The translations under genes and the position numbers were made by a program. Shown piece by piece: positions 37,528 to 48,804 of a DNA stretch of 64,000 nucleotides. The stretch spans positions 23,374,001-23,438,000 of the forward strand of contig CP093831.1 of assembly GCA_033063855.1 (NCBI GenBank). The letters run 5' to 3'. Each line of letters starts with the position of its first letter. Position 1 is the stretch's first letter. Source of the stretch: Smittia aterrima (lineage: Eukaryota; Arthropoda; Insecta; Diptera; Chironomidae). The notes under the pieces are model-generated. The model saw only the letters and a list, made by a program, of their open reading frames with translations, had not been told where the DNA came from and searched no databases.

Positions 37528-39514
37528 TTAATAACTACCTGAGCCCCTTTGGACACAAAAACATGCCTCCAAAATGTTTTTACACACAAAATAATCTTTC
37601 AGTGTGATCAACCATTCAACTAAGAATGCAATGAAAGTAAAGATCAGGCTTGTTGACCAGATGACAAATCCAGGTTCAAGTAATTGCATGGTCAGTACTT
37701 TTGGTCCTTCTTTTTTCTTCAAATGCTTTAATCGGTCTACGCGAATTTTCTCTTGAATATAATCTTCAGTAGAATGTTTAATGATTCCAGCATTAAAGAG
37801 TTGCTGAGATTTTACATCGAAGATTCCCACGAAGTGATGGTGACGAGCGAAGGACATTCCACACATTTCAATGTGAAGAATTTGTTTCCTCAATCGGTTT
37901 TCGAATCGTCCTTTCGAATCTGTGGCCATCATCCCTTCAAGTATGGGACTCGTTTGCACAACTCCCTTGAAATCGGTTTCAAAAATTTTTTCACTTTCGA
38001 ACAATATTGCGACATTAGTTTCATAAGCAATTTTTCCACTTAAAAAAAGAAAATATTTAAATAATTAAGCTTTCATAATTAAATTTAGTATTAACCTTGT
38101 CGTTATTTTCGAATACGGATATTTCCTAGCGAAATCACTTTCCATGTAGAACAAGTAGCCTTTCTCGATCATCTCATCGACTGTTTGAACTTCTGGTTTG
38201 GCCACATCTTTCTGCATGAACTCGTACATTTTGCCTTGCCAAGCAGTTCTGATGATCAAGCAGAACAGAATAAATAACATCGTCAAGTATCTGGCGAAGT
38301 TTCTTTTTGGCAAAACGGCTTGAGAGATTCCGAAAAAGATCTGAAGGACGTTTAGTGTTGGTGTTGTGACGTTCGAGCCAATGACGAAGTCTCTTATCGA
38401 TCGTTTCACATAATACAGAATCAGAATTGTGGTGAACGACGCAACGAATGTCATTGCAATCAAAGCCCAAGTGAAGAAGTCGAAAGGCATCAGCAGCTTC
38501 TCGTATTCAGAGAAATTCTCAGTTGGTGGAACTGCCAATCTTGCAGGAGCGTACTCAGCAGGCCAGGTAATAAAGTTTGGTCTCTTAACAGGCAAACTAA
38601 AAGTAAAAAAGTCTTAAAATGCGATTACCAACAATATTGTATTGTTACAAGAATTCTCTCCATCTCTCTTTATTGTAATTAGGGTTGAAGCATCCATCAG
38701 AAATTTTAACTGCTATTTCTTTCTTCTTGCCACGTTCTTCTCTTCTATCGCCAAGTGACATTCTTCTATAGTTGAGATGCTTCTCCAATATTTTTATTAT
38801 CTCGTCAGCATACAACATAAACAGATCAGTGCGGAAAAATCTAGTTTCGCAATTATGGAAATTCGTCATCTTTTCAATCACAAATTTATCGTTTTGCCAT
38901 TTTTTTGTGAGTTTGTCGAATCTGTTGACTTCTTGCAAATGAAGTTTTCCGCATTTTCCAGGCGAATACCAAAGAAAGGTCACGAGTCGAATGAATTTCT
39001 CTTCTTCAACGAGAAAGTATTCGTATTGAATGATGTCTTCAAGATCTTTTCGAAGATAGTAATCACCAAATCGATCAGCGACATTTGAGGGCTTTTTATC
39101 GATTTCTAAAGCCAAAGCTTTAATGTCTTCTATGCTTGCTCCTTGACAATACACGAATAGTTGCAGTGGCTTGTAATATTCGTTTGTTAGAATCAGATTT
39201 TTGTTGAAATCGCGAAGCTTTTCGAATGAGTCGAAGGTCAAGAACGCTGATGAGTTATGAAGAATTTCCTTTGCATCAATCTCCAGGTTCTGGAGCTTGA
39301 ATGGCATTCCCTCCTCGTTCAATCTTTTGAGCATCAGCCACGTCATCGTTTCTGAGTCGACGCCATAATTGTTGATGAACATTCTTGTTTCCAATCGGAA
39401 CAAATGATTTGTTACGTTCTCAAAAGCCACAGAAAGTGAATCGTCTGACTCCAAGATGCTGGGTATTTTACAAACAACACTGGCACACAAAAATATTAAA
39501 GCTAAAGTCTTCAT
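37528..39514 (-). CDS. Divergent ionotropic receptor, copy C
   Basis: Exons are 39514-38649, 38596-38096 and 38038-37528, giving 625 aa. It begins MKTLALIFLCASVVC. The N-terminal lobe shares long identical stretches with copy A (for example RLNEEGMPFKLQNLEID). TM1, the pore/TM2 signature (FGISQAVLPKRNFARYL) and TM3 (GFVIWSTSLIFTF) are all intact. The third exon starts after a TTTTTTAAG acceptor. The N-terminus is closest to A, while the TM3 and C-terminal end (ending CVQRGSGSY) is almost identical to B. This mosaic pattern fits gene conversion between the tandem copies. Confidence 0.85.
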
Positions 39515-39592
39515 TTCAACTGTTTTATTCAACGACGATGACTAAACTAAAATTTCTGATATCCAGGATGTCTTGAACTTTCCTTTAAAAAT

Positions 39593-39615
39593 AGTTTACA
39601 CGAGAAATGTTCGAC
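39593..39615 (-). promoter_or_regulatory. Conserved upstream element, receptor C
   Basis: AGTTTACACGAGAAATG then TTCGAC on the + strand, 79 bp upstream of the start codon. It differs from the A and B copies at a few positions. Confidence 0.45.
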
Positions 39616-39978
39616 AAATGGATTGATTCGTTAATTACCTTGAGAACATTTTTTACTTCTGACCTACTCATAGTACGACAAAACTTTCAAACAATGTTCA
39701 AAATAACATTTTTATCAGTTGACTCAATCACAACAGCAAGCCGAACAGATTTTTTTTTATAAAGTCGTCAGGGGAATGTGTTGACGTGCTGACTTTGCAT
39801 TCTTATTGGATCAACAAATTTTCAAATAAAAAAACAAAGTCGACTAACGCGACTTTAATTTTTATATAAGATTAATATAAATTAATACAATTAATATAAT
39901 TTCCCTACGAAGCTTTTATTCAAAAAAGAAAATTTCTCTCACATAATCTGTTTTCAAATCAAACTTTATCGAGTCAAG

Positions 39979-40591
39979 TTATTTTGTAATGATAAGTCTA
40001 CTAAAAGTAATTTGGTAGAAATATTCATTCATCGTTTGCATCGAGATTGGTTCCCATTGCCTTATCGCTTCACCGACCAAGTCTTTGTAAAGAAGTCGCC
40101 AGTATTGGTTAAAGAAAAATTTTCTTTCATAAATTATTTTAAGCTTTCGTAAAGCGTTTTTTTATTAATAAACGCAATGTGTTCAGCATAAATTTCCTTT
40201 CAAATAAATAAGAAAATCACATCAATAGCTACTTTATTATCAATTATCAAGTTGTAATCCCAGTTTATACCGTTTTCCAGCTTGTTCTCCAACTTGGAAT
40301 TGTAAAATCGAATTCAAACGTGGAAATAACATATTTCCTTTCGGTGCTGGCAAAAATGTTTGAATGAAATTTCTAATGCATTCATTAAGCCTAGGATCGT
40401 TTAGCTTGCAGATACGAGGAAACGGTGCTGGAAAAATTTTTAATGTAAAAATATTTCAAATCTTTTGTTAACACAAACTCTCAAATAAAATGAAAAATTT
40501 CAAAAGATTCTTACGCAATTCAATGTTTGAGCCAATTCGTACTCCGGCTGCGACTGAGAGCACACACGCAATGACAAATATCACTTTCATT
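39979..40591 (-). pseudogene. Gutted takeout/JHBP-like gene
   Basis: Exon 1 is intact from the ATG at 40591 (signal peptide MKVIFVIACVLSVAAG). The start of exon 2 keeps the family motif RICKLNDPRLNEC and FIQTFLPAPKG. About 20 residues later the similarity ends, and the frame runs to a stop near 40240. The central lipid-binding region, about 140 codons, is missing. A recognisable final exon (ending in the equivalent of RLIITK, stop at 39979) survives downstream. An internal deletion after tandem duplication is the simplest explanation. The TATA box is still present, so a truncated secreted peptide could still be made. Confidence 0.75.
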
Positions 40592-40662
40592 ATCAATCTA
40601 AATATTGTTCTGTCGTGAATTAGAATCAAGCGACGTCTGAAGGATCACGAAAAAATCTTTCC

Positions 40663-40670
40663 CTTTTATA
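40663..40670 (-). promoter_or_regulatory. TATA box of the gutted takeout copy
   Basis: TATAAAAG on the minus strand, about 75 bp upstream of the ATG. It is in the same relative place as in the copies at 47592 and 49813. Confidence 0.55.
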
Positions 40671-41513
40671 CAATTTGAGAAACTTCTTTAGTTGTTTCTT
40701 TCAACTTGGGCCAAATTTAAAGTTAAGTCAATTTTATTTGTTAAGGAGTTCAAAGGTTGTTTGCTGCTTACATACCAATAAAAGGTTTTGTACATATAAC
40801 AAACGTAATTTTTAAACTTGCTCAGCCGTTTTATTAAAAAAATTGATGCAACTACATTAGTCACAAATTTTTCAAGACAAAACTGTTGCATTTCCTGCAC
40901 ATCACCTACTTGTAAACAAAGCCGATTGATACACAACAGAAGCCTTCTTTCTAATGCGCAAAAATATCTCACAATTTCGAAAACAATTTCTGGAGTCGCA
41001 TCTTCAGACCAGTTCTTCAAAGTCACTTTAAAGAGGCAAAATGAGTTCGGTTAGGGAGTTTCATCCATAGTGGCAGCTTTGTCCGTGGTCCCACGATCGT
41101 GGTTGAGATAACTCGCGAACGCGATGTGCTAGCGAAATAAATTTTTCACAGAAATAATTTTTTTCGAAAACGGAAGCAATGCATAGATCTATTTATTAAA
41201 TATTATTTGATATTTAGAATTTGGCCAAACAGGATTTTTTTCTTGCTTTATTTGTATAAGTCGTCAGGGGAATGTGTTGACTTTGCATCGTTATCGGATC
41301 AACAAATTTCCGAAAAGAAAAAATTAAAGTCAACTAATGCGACTTCAATTCATATATGAGAGGTTAAAAATAGAAATCAAATTTGTTGGCAGTAAAGTGA
41401 CTTAAGAAACCTCCAGTCTTTTTCAAAATTTATAATTTCCCTTCGAAGCTTCTATTCAGAAAGAAGAATTTCTTTTAAAAATCTGTTAGCAAGTCGAACT
41501 TTATCGGATCAAT

Positions 41514-42409
41514 TTATTTCGTAATGATAAGTCTTCTAAAAGGAATTTGTGAGAAAAATTCATTCATCGTTTCCATCAAGATTGGTTCCCATTGCCTTGT
41601 CGCCTCACCGACCAAGTCCTTGTAAATAAGTCGCCAGTATTGGTTAATGAAAGTATTGGCAAATTTGTCTGAAAATTTTTCCAAGGTTAGAAAAGTTTAT
41701 GAATCGAATTTTGGATCTTACTCAAGGATTCGTCTGGGAAAACTCCTGAAATTGAGACCTTCATGTCCTCAATAGCAGTCGGACCCATATCGGCTCTAAC
41801 AATCTTCATGTAACCTTCGCCGTTAATGTTCTCAATGATGCCTTGAATATTCCATTGGGCTTTAGTTTCTTTCAGTGTGAAATTGAAATCTCCTTGCGAT
41901 GGGAACTCCAGACTTCTAAATTTCATGATCCCATTGTAGTTTGCGCCAAAGAATATTTTTGGAATAGTGACTTCGATTTGCAATCTCATGCCTTCTTTGA
42001 AATTCGACTTGACAGAATGTACATTGGCCCCACTCATTCCAAAAACTCTAACTTTTCTCAAAATGTATTGTGCATCAATCTCGTTGTTCTTGTAACCGAT
42101 TGTCACCGAATCGTAAATGAAAGGATCGACCTGTGGAAGTTTAATTCCATTGGCTAGAGTCTTTCCTTTCGATGCTGGCAAAAATGTTTGAATCGAATCT
42201 CTAAGGCATTCATTACGCTTTGGATCATTTAACTTGCAGATACGAAGAAATGGTGCTGAAAACATTTTAATGTAAAAAAATTCTTTGTTAACACAAACTC
42301 TGAAAAAATGAAAAATTTCAAAAAGATCCTCACGCAATTCAATGTTTGAATCAATTTGTCTTCCTGCTGCGACTGCGAGCACACACGCAAAGACAATTAT
42401 CACTTTCAT
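41514..42409 (-). CDS. Takeout/juvenile-hormone-binding-like secreted protein 1
   Basis: Exons are 42409-42334, 42255-41722 and 41668-41514, giving 254 aa. The first intron happens to be open, so a naive frame reads through it. The spliced form restores the family pattern PPFLRICKLNDPKRNECL, with the paired cysteines. It has a signal peptide (MKVIIVFACVLAVAAG). The body follows the takeout/JHBP fold (DPFIYDSVTIGY, GIIENINGEGY, SGVFPDESL), and the C-terminal exon contains YWRLIYKDL. This family binds hydrophobic ligands in a long tunnel and is linked to feeding, circadian output and mating. The particular ligand cannot be read from the sequence. The TATA position is degenerate here (42483-42490). 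Confidence 0.85.
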
Positions 42410-43731
42410 TCTCAATCTAAATATTGTTCTGTCTTGAATCAGAATCAAGCGACGTCTGAAGGATCACGAAAAAGATATTTCCATTTTATTCAAGTTGAGA
42501 AACTTCTTTAGTTGTTTCTTTCAACTTGGGTCAAATTTAAAGTTGAGTCAATTTGATATGTTAAGGATTTCGAATGTTATTTGCTGCTTACATCTTTTAT
42601 TGGTATAAAAGATTTTGTACATAAAACAAAAATAATTTTTAAACTTGCTCAGCCATTTTATTAAAAAAAATTGATATAATTACATTAAACACAAAGCTCT
42701 TGAGACAAAACTGTTGCATTTCTTGCATATCACCTCCTTGTAAACTAAGCCGAAAGATAAACAACAGAACTGGTCTTTGTTTTTTGAAAAAAAAGTTTTT
42801 TCGAGTTTAGTTTCTAAATTTTTTTTTTTTTGTAAACAAGTTTCACTAAAATTCTTTAACAATTTTATTTTTCTTTCTGCAGCTTTCATTCTACAATTAT
42901 GTGACTTTTACCTTCCAATCACAGTAATGTTCATAAAAAGTCTAAAGGATCATGAAGAAATTCATATCGGTTTCATAAAAACAAGTTTAACGGTTATTTA
43001 TGCGCCTAATTGTAATAAAGCTTATCGAAGCCTTTTTTCTGATGCGCAAAAAATTCTCGTTTAAGCTTTTTGTTTCTTCAGTTCGTATAGCTCTGTCATC
43101 ATTAACACAATTTCGAAAGCGGCTTTCTAGAGTCGCATCTTAAGACCAGTTCTTCAAAGTCACATTAAAGAGGTAAGATTAGTTCGGTAGCCGATGTACT
43201 AATGAGCTGAGTTTGAAACGAAAATGATATTTTGAAAACTAGAGTATTGTTATCTGGTGTCAATTATTTATCAACAAAAGTAATGCAAAGTCCAATGGAC
43301 TTAGCCCATTTCTTATTTTCCAAGAAAAAAGCTTAAGTAATTTCGATAGTCGCTTTTGTAGATAAGGTAAAAAAAATTCAGAAATGTAACACGCGTACGA
43401 AAAGCGTGCGATTGACAACATACTTCTTGTTTAATTTTGTGGTTCAAGGATTAGTTCTTGTGATTGAATCTGTTACTTTCTTCTATGGCCATTGAATTTA
43501 GGAAACAGCAAAATTACAAGTTTATTTTTATTTCTTTAAATTTTAAACCCAATCCAAGTTTTCTATAAGGTTTTGAGAACTGAAGCAAAATTTAATTTTA
43601 AAAACCAATTTTAATGGTTTGTTTCAAATATAGAAAGATATGAGGTATTCTAACCTAATATCTTTTTTTTTCTACAAATATTGGGATGGTTCAAGTTGTA
43701 GAAAATTCAATTTTATCGCAACCAATAAATA
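42410..43731. other. Spacer between takeout 1 and the GBP-like gene
   Basis: The first 770 bp belong to the duplicated takeout flank. Positions 43205-43275 resemble the 5' flank of the GBP-like gene at 45283-45356 (shared TATTGTTATCTGGTG), so this is a relic of an earlier block duplication. No coding exon is seen. Confidence 0.5.
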
Positions 43732-45256
43732 TTACAATACTCTACCAAATATTTGTAAAAATCTTGTTAAACCTTGTGCGACAACGGTAGGCTCCAATTT
43801 AAACGCTAATGCTACTACAACAGCAGCAACCATTGCGCCACATTTGACGATCTCCTGATTTCGATTAGCGGCGCGCTCGTTAGCTCTAAAGGCAGCTTCA
43901 GCTTTCTTTTTTTCTTTGAAATATTTTATCATGTAATCTTGCCTCTCAACGGAAAAAATTTCTAATTTTTCATTGAGTTGAGCTTCATACTTTCGAGCGT
44001 GTTCTTCGTTTCCCATTTTTTTCTCATCTGCATACATTTGTAATGTCATTGATTTACTCTCCTCGTGAAAGAGGATGAGATTGTCTTCATTAAGCAGATG
44101 TTCATTATTTACGATATTTTCCTTGTAAAAGTTCATGCACTTGTTGATAAGAATGTTCATTTGTTTGTCGACTGTTGACTCGTAGATTGACTGAGTCTCA
44201 AGCAAAACATTTGACTGAAAAAGCTCTAAATATGTTTTAATGTATTCGTTAAGCTCAGGAACCTTTAAATATTCTCCATTGATTTTTTTAAAGACCAAAC
44301 CCTCCTCTCCAAAAAGCTTCTCAATGATGATTTTAAGCTCATCTTTGAATTCTTCTTCCATTAGTTTCCATTGTCCATCATAGTCCAGATTTCTTGCAAC
44401 TTGTTTACCAGGATGAGGCAACAAACAACATTGAATCTCATCAAACGAAGACTTAATGAACTCTCTCACTGTTCTCAATTCTGGCTTTTGCTGCGGCTTG
44501 ATTTCTAAGACCTTCTTTAAATATTCCTCGCCACCATCGACGCCAAATGAATAATCATTGGGGCTTTGCCAATCTCTTACTAGAAACAGCAGATTTTGGA
44601 AAGGCCTCTCGTCCGAATTTGTATTGTCGATGGCAGAAAATTTTGCAAAGTCCGTCGCAAATTGAAGATATTGTAATTGATCCTCTTGAATATTTCCCGC
44701 AATGTTGAGAACTTGAATCGAAGAAATCAAAGTACCAAGGGTGAAAATTCTTGAGTTATCTGCCGGAGAACTTTCATCATCAAAAAGGCCCTGAGTATCC
44801 ATCACCATGATTGCTATGTTCTCGCCGGTGGTGTCGAGAGTATGCAAAAATATATCTGACCAAATAACAACTCCAGTTGTATCACGAGAACTTCCTGATC
44901 GCCACGAAAAACCTTTCAAGGGCTCATCAGCTACTCCCATCCAGTTTTTTTTATTGTTATTATCATTGTTAGGATTTTTTATTGACGGATACTGAGGAAT
45001 AAAATATTAAAGTAAAAACGTTTAGTAGCAAAAATAATTCACTGACATTTGCATAAAGAAATCGAAGACAGTAGTCTAGAAAGAAACTTTTGCCACGTCT
45101 AAAAGCTCCAATAATTGAGAAAATTACGATTTTCCGATTCTTCACTTCCGGATGCAAAAACATTTCCTCAAGCTCTCCATTATCGACGATCACTTTGTTT
45201 TCTTCATCAAATTTTAAAATATTTACTGGCCTTCCAAAAGGATGAGGTTTGTCCAT
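43732..45256 (-). CDS. Atlastin/guanylate-binding-protein-like large GTPase
   Basis: Exons are 45256-45047 and 44991-43732, giving 489 aa. The start MDKPHPFGRPVNIL is followed by the GB1/RHD3-type GTPase domain. It has a P-loop GAFRRGKSF (residues 49-57), a switch with RDTTGV, the G3 motif DTQG, and the diagnostic RD motif in FLVRDWQSPND in place of a classical NKxD. A helical middle domain follows (about 300-420), then a basic amphipathic/coiled helix and a C-terminal hydrophobic stretch (CGAMVAAVVVALAF). Dynamin-like GTPases of this class fuse or remodel membranes: atlastin shapes ER tubules, and vertebrate GBPs act in cell-autonomous defence. Only one clear C-terminal hydrophobic segment is visible, which is less than the hairpin of true atlastins. 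Confidence 0.85.
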
Positions 45257-46576
45257 TTCAACTGAATTTTGTCGTCCAACTGAGTTGAGTTTGAAACGAA
45301 AGTGATATTTCCACAACTGGAGTATTGTTATCTGGTGCCAATTATTTATCAACGAAAGTCCATGTCTTTCTTTAATGCAAAACGACTTACAGGGTGGCGA
45401 AAAAGAAGGGTCGCATGTGTTAGATTGAAAATAGAAGCTGTTGGACAATTTTTACACAACCTTGCAACATAAACGAATTCGCAAAATTTAAATGAAATCG
45501 CGCTTATCAATCTTTAATAAATTAATGAAAAAACAATTTTATTCAAAAAAAAATGGCGGACAATCAAATTAAGAAAATTTAACTGAAACGAATCAAATCA
45601 CGATAAAATCAGGAAGAATTCGAACAAATTGCAATCAGGACTAATTTAAAGGCTCTGGACTTTCTGCATTCAACAAAACTGTAACTCAGCGACAAACAGA
45701 CTCATAGCAAATGAAATAACATCAAAGATTGAAGCACTTGGTTATGTATCACGCAAACGTAGCAAAACTGAAAGATTTTGATTTTGGTAAGTTTTTCTCT
45801 TCCTTAGAATGTAAGCTTTTAAAAAATAATAAAATATTTGAAATACGCTGTTTGGTAGTTGAGAAATCACATAAAATAACTACGACACTTCTTTTCCGCT
45901 ACCCTGTAGTGATAACATTATCGTCGATTTTGATAATTAAAGGCAAGTTAGAATTAATATTCTTTATCTTCAAGTTTCCAAGAAAAGTAAACTTGAGCTT
46001 GCTTATCTTCTTGAGTGATTATGCGTTAGTCGTAAAGTGAGATTATAAATCGAGTTTTTATCTGAAAACATTTTTCGATTGATCGTAATAAAACTTCTTG
46101 TTAATAATTTTTAAAATTAAATTCTTATGAAATTTTTATTAAAAATTGTATTGATTCTTAGGCAATACTTGGGGCCGACGGATAGGGTGGGATGGGAAAA
46201 GGTTTATTTACATTTTAAAATTATTATTAATTTAATTGTGTAGACTTCGTTGACTTTTTTCGAGCTATCCTTAAGTTCTTGAGACTCTTAGGCTGTCGTT
46301 AAGGGTCAGTAAAGGTTCCAATATATCATTTACATTGTAGTAATGAAATTCATTTAACCGATTGAGTGTCCGTGCTTGCGAAGAATTATTTCGATCAGTC
46401 TCCCTTCACTTGCAGTCACGTAAAGTACATTGCACTATATAAACAATCTGATTGGCACTCTTGCATAAGTAGATTTTACACATATTTAATTTAATTTAAT
46501 TTCTAGTCTTTCTACTTTTGGCGTAGTTGCAGTCATTTTTACAGAACTTAATGTCAGCACAAAAGTTCAAATCAAA
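45257..46576. other. Intergenic region with a Tc1-type remnant
   Basis: This region separates the GBP-like gene from takeout 2. It contains the transposon remnant at 45390-45906. The rest is AT-rich with no gene. Confidence 0.5.
45390..45906 (+). mobile_element. Tc1/mariner-type element remnant, 517 bp
   Basis: The ends are CAGGGTGGCGAAAAAGAAGG at the left and the reverse complement of CAGGGTAGCGGAAAAGAAGT at the right. These are inverted repeats of about 24 bp with three mismatches, each bounded by a TA dinucleotide (45388-45389 and 45907-45908). Inside, near 45680-45770, a short frame reads like a transposase helix-turn-helix end (RLIANEITSKIEALGYVSRK). The catalytic DDE/D part is absent, so this is an internally deleted copy. 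Confidence 0.75.
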
Positions 46577-47516
46577 TTATTTCGTAATGAGAAGTCTTTT
46601 GAATGGAACTTGTGAGAAGAAATCATTTAACGTTTGGAGCATTTGAACGCAGGTTCCCCATTGCTTTATCGCCATATTTGTTATGTCCTTGTAGAAAAAT
46701 CGCCAGTGTCGATTGAAGAAGGAAACGACCATATTGTCTGAAAAGTTTTTCAATGTTAAAAATGTTTTTAAATCGTTTCATGGATCTTACTCAAGGTTTC
46801 GTCTGGGAACATTCCTGACATTTCGATCTTCATGTCGTTGATATCTTTTGGTACCATAGAAGCTTTTATAATCTTCAAGTAACCTTCGCCGTTGATATTC
46901 TCGATGATGCCTTTCATATTAAAAAAAGCTTTGAATCCTTTCATTGTTATATTGAAATCTCCTTTCGATGGGAAACTCATGAAACCGAATTTCATGTTCG
47001 AATTGTAGTCTGAGCTTGTGGACATTTTTGGAATAATGATTTCGACTTGCAACTTCATTGTGCCGTTTATGAAACTTGACTTGACAGATTGCACTTCGGC
47101 TGTGCTCACTCCAAAAGTCTTCATGTTACTAAAATCGTAATCTCCATTAAATAACTGGTTAATGTCCTTGTATTTAAACGATCTCTCGTCGGGAATGAAA
47201 GGATCAATTTCTGGAAGTTTAAATCCATGATGACCTTTTCTCAACTCCGGTAAAATTGTTTCAATTGACTCTTTGATGCATTCATTGCGCTTTGGATCGG
47301 TGAGCTTGCAGATGTGAAGAAATGAAGCTAAAAAGATTTTATTTTTATTTTTAAATGTTTCACGATGTTCACGATTAAACTTCAGTTATCATTTCAAAGC
47401 ACTTTTTAACACAATTTATCAATTGCACGAAGATTCTTACGCAATTCAATGTTTGGGTCAATTTCATTCCCTGCTGCGATCCCTAGCAAACACGCAACGA
47501 CAATTATCACTTTCAT
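46577..47516 (-). CDS. Takeout/juvenile-hormone-binding-like secreted protein 2
   Basis: Exons are 47516-47441, 47327-46791 and 46737-46577, giving 257 aa. It has a signal peptide (MKVIIVVACLLGIAAG), then PSFLHICKLTDPKRNEC with the conserved cysteines, a KLPEIDPFIPDE motif, and GIIENINGEGYLKI. The last exon contains HWRFFYKDI and ends LLITK. Intron positions and phases (1, 1) are the same as in the other copies. Relative to its paralogues, exon 3 is two codons longer. It probably works as an extracellular carrier of a small hydrophobic ligand in haemolymph or at sensilla. It is more divergent from takeout 1 than takeout 3 is. Confidence 0.85.
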
Positions 47517-48469
47517 TTTCAATTTTCGAATATTGTTCTGCGTCGAATCAGATGCAAGCGACGTCTGGAAGATCAAGACAGAAATGTTTCTCTTTTATAC
47601 AAGTTGAAAACATTCAACAGGTGTTCGTTTAAACTTTAAAACAACTAGGCTAACGGGTCTAATTGAAAGTTGTGTCAATCTGATATTTATCAAAAAGTTA
47701 TTAAGAAGATCGAAAGTTATTTACCGTTTACAGACCGAAAAAATATTCTGCGAATTGATCATAAAAAAAAATTAAAATTTCTTAGTCGCCGATTAAAATT
47801 ATTCATTGACGATCCCGTAGAGGTCGCCAACCGCTTTCATTCAAGAAAAAAAATTCACGATATTGCATCACATACGAATGATTCAACTGTTATGCTTATG
47901 CACATCTACTCAACACCATGACGAAATATTTTCTTTTGATAACACAGAAAACACCAGAAACTGGTTTTCGGTTTTTTCGTCAATTCCAAGTTTTGATTTT
48001 TACTCTTTTATTTATTGATTTGATCGAAAACTCTTCAACAATTTAATTTTTCCTTGAGAATAAAAATATTTATGTGAACTGAAAGAACATTTCGAGAGAA
48101 GTCCTTCGATTGTTACATTTACAAGTTGTTTAGGAGTTTATGAAATATTTTTTTCTGATTAGTGCGATGTCTCCATTTTTTGGATTAATGCTCAAATCAA
48201 CTTAGTTTTGTTGATTGAATCAACTTGATTACGTTCGTAATGAAAATGCAATCTTGCTCACCTCATCGCTGACATTCACCACTTTATTAGTTTTCTTTTC
48301 GAGCCGGCTTACGTTGCAGGTTGAATTCATGTTCACATTTTCACGTTAATCAAATTGCAAGCTGACCTAACAACCTCAATCCGACGGTTATATCGTTATC
48401 GGCTTAAACCAATCAAGTTCCATGTAACATGTTTGATATGTTTTGAAGCTGCTGAAGAAATTTCAAAAG
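47517..48469. other. Upstream flank of takeout 2
   Basis: This is duplicated flank sequence shared with 49737-50510. It contains the TATA box but no coding exon. Confidence 0.5.
47592..47599 (-). promoter_or_regulatory. TATA box of takeout 2
   Basis: TATAAAAG on the minus strand about 76 bp upstream of the ATG, followed at corresponding distances by similar sequence in the other takeout copies. Confidence 0.55.
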
Positions 48470-48670
48470 ACCTTGAGTGTCCAATATCATGATCGCTATG
48501 TAGGAACGCCACGATTTTCCGTTTCTTGTCACTCGTTTCTTGTAATCAGCATTATCGACGATCACTTTATTATTTTTTATCACAATTTAAATTATTCACT
48601 GACCTGCCAAATGGATGAGATCCATATCAAATGAGTTTTGTCGACCAACTGAGTTGAGTATAAAACGAAG
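48470..48670 (-). pseudogene. Relic of a GBP-like GTPase gene
   Basis: Two pieces of the GBP-like gene survive in the same order and strand. A piece near 48470-48505 resembles 44787-44823 (the G3 region, shared GATCGCTATGT versus GATTGCTATGT). A piece at about 48550-48660 resembles exon 1 and its 5' flank at 45178-45300 (ATTATCGACGATCACTTT, GTCGACCAACTGAGTTGAG). Everything else is deleted, and the start codon region is altered. Confidence 0.65.
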
Positions 48671-48804
48671 GGACTTGGCATCTGTTGATAAAGTTTTTAT
48701 CGGTTGATTTTTGGAGATAATTAAAAAGCAAAAGATTTATTCAAAGGGTTCTTTATCCATTAGTTTCCATAAAAAATAAAATCAAGTGACTTTGTCGGAT
48801 CAAA

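Larger units (their letters stand above)
39762..43187 (-). repeat. Tandem duplication of a takeout unit (about 39762-41053 and 41258-43187)
   Basis: Both units begin with AAGTCGTCAGGGGAATGTG (39762 and 41258) downstream of the gene. Both end upstream of it with a shared flank containing CCAGTTCTTCAAAGTCAC (near 41010 and 43147). The first unit is about 600 bp shorter because its gene has lost most of exon 2. Confidence 0.75.

Noticed and set aside
43640..43858. Plus-strand open frame overlapping the GBP-like gene end
   Set aside because: It is a shadow of the minus-strand coding sequence and its 3' flank.
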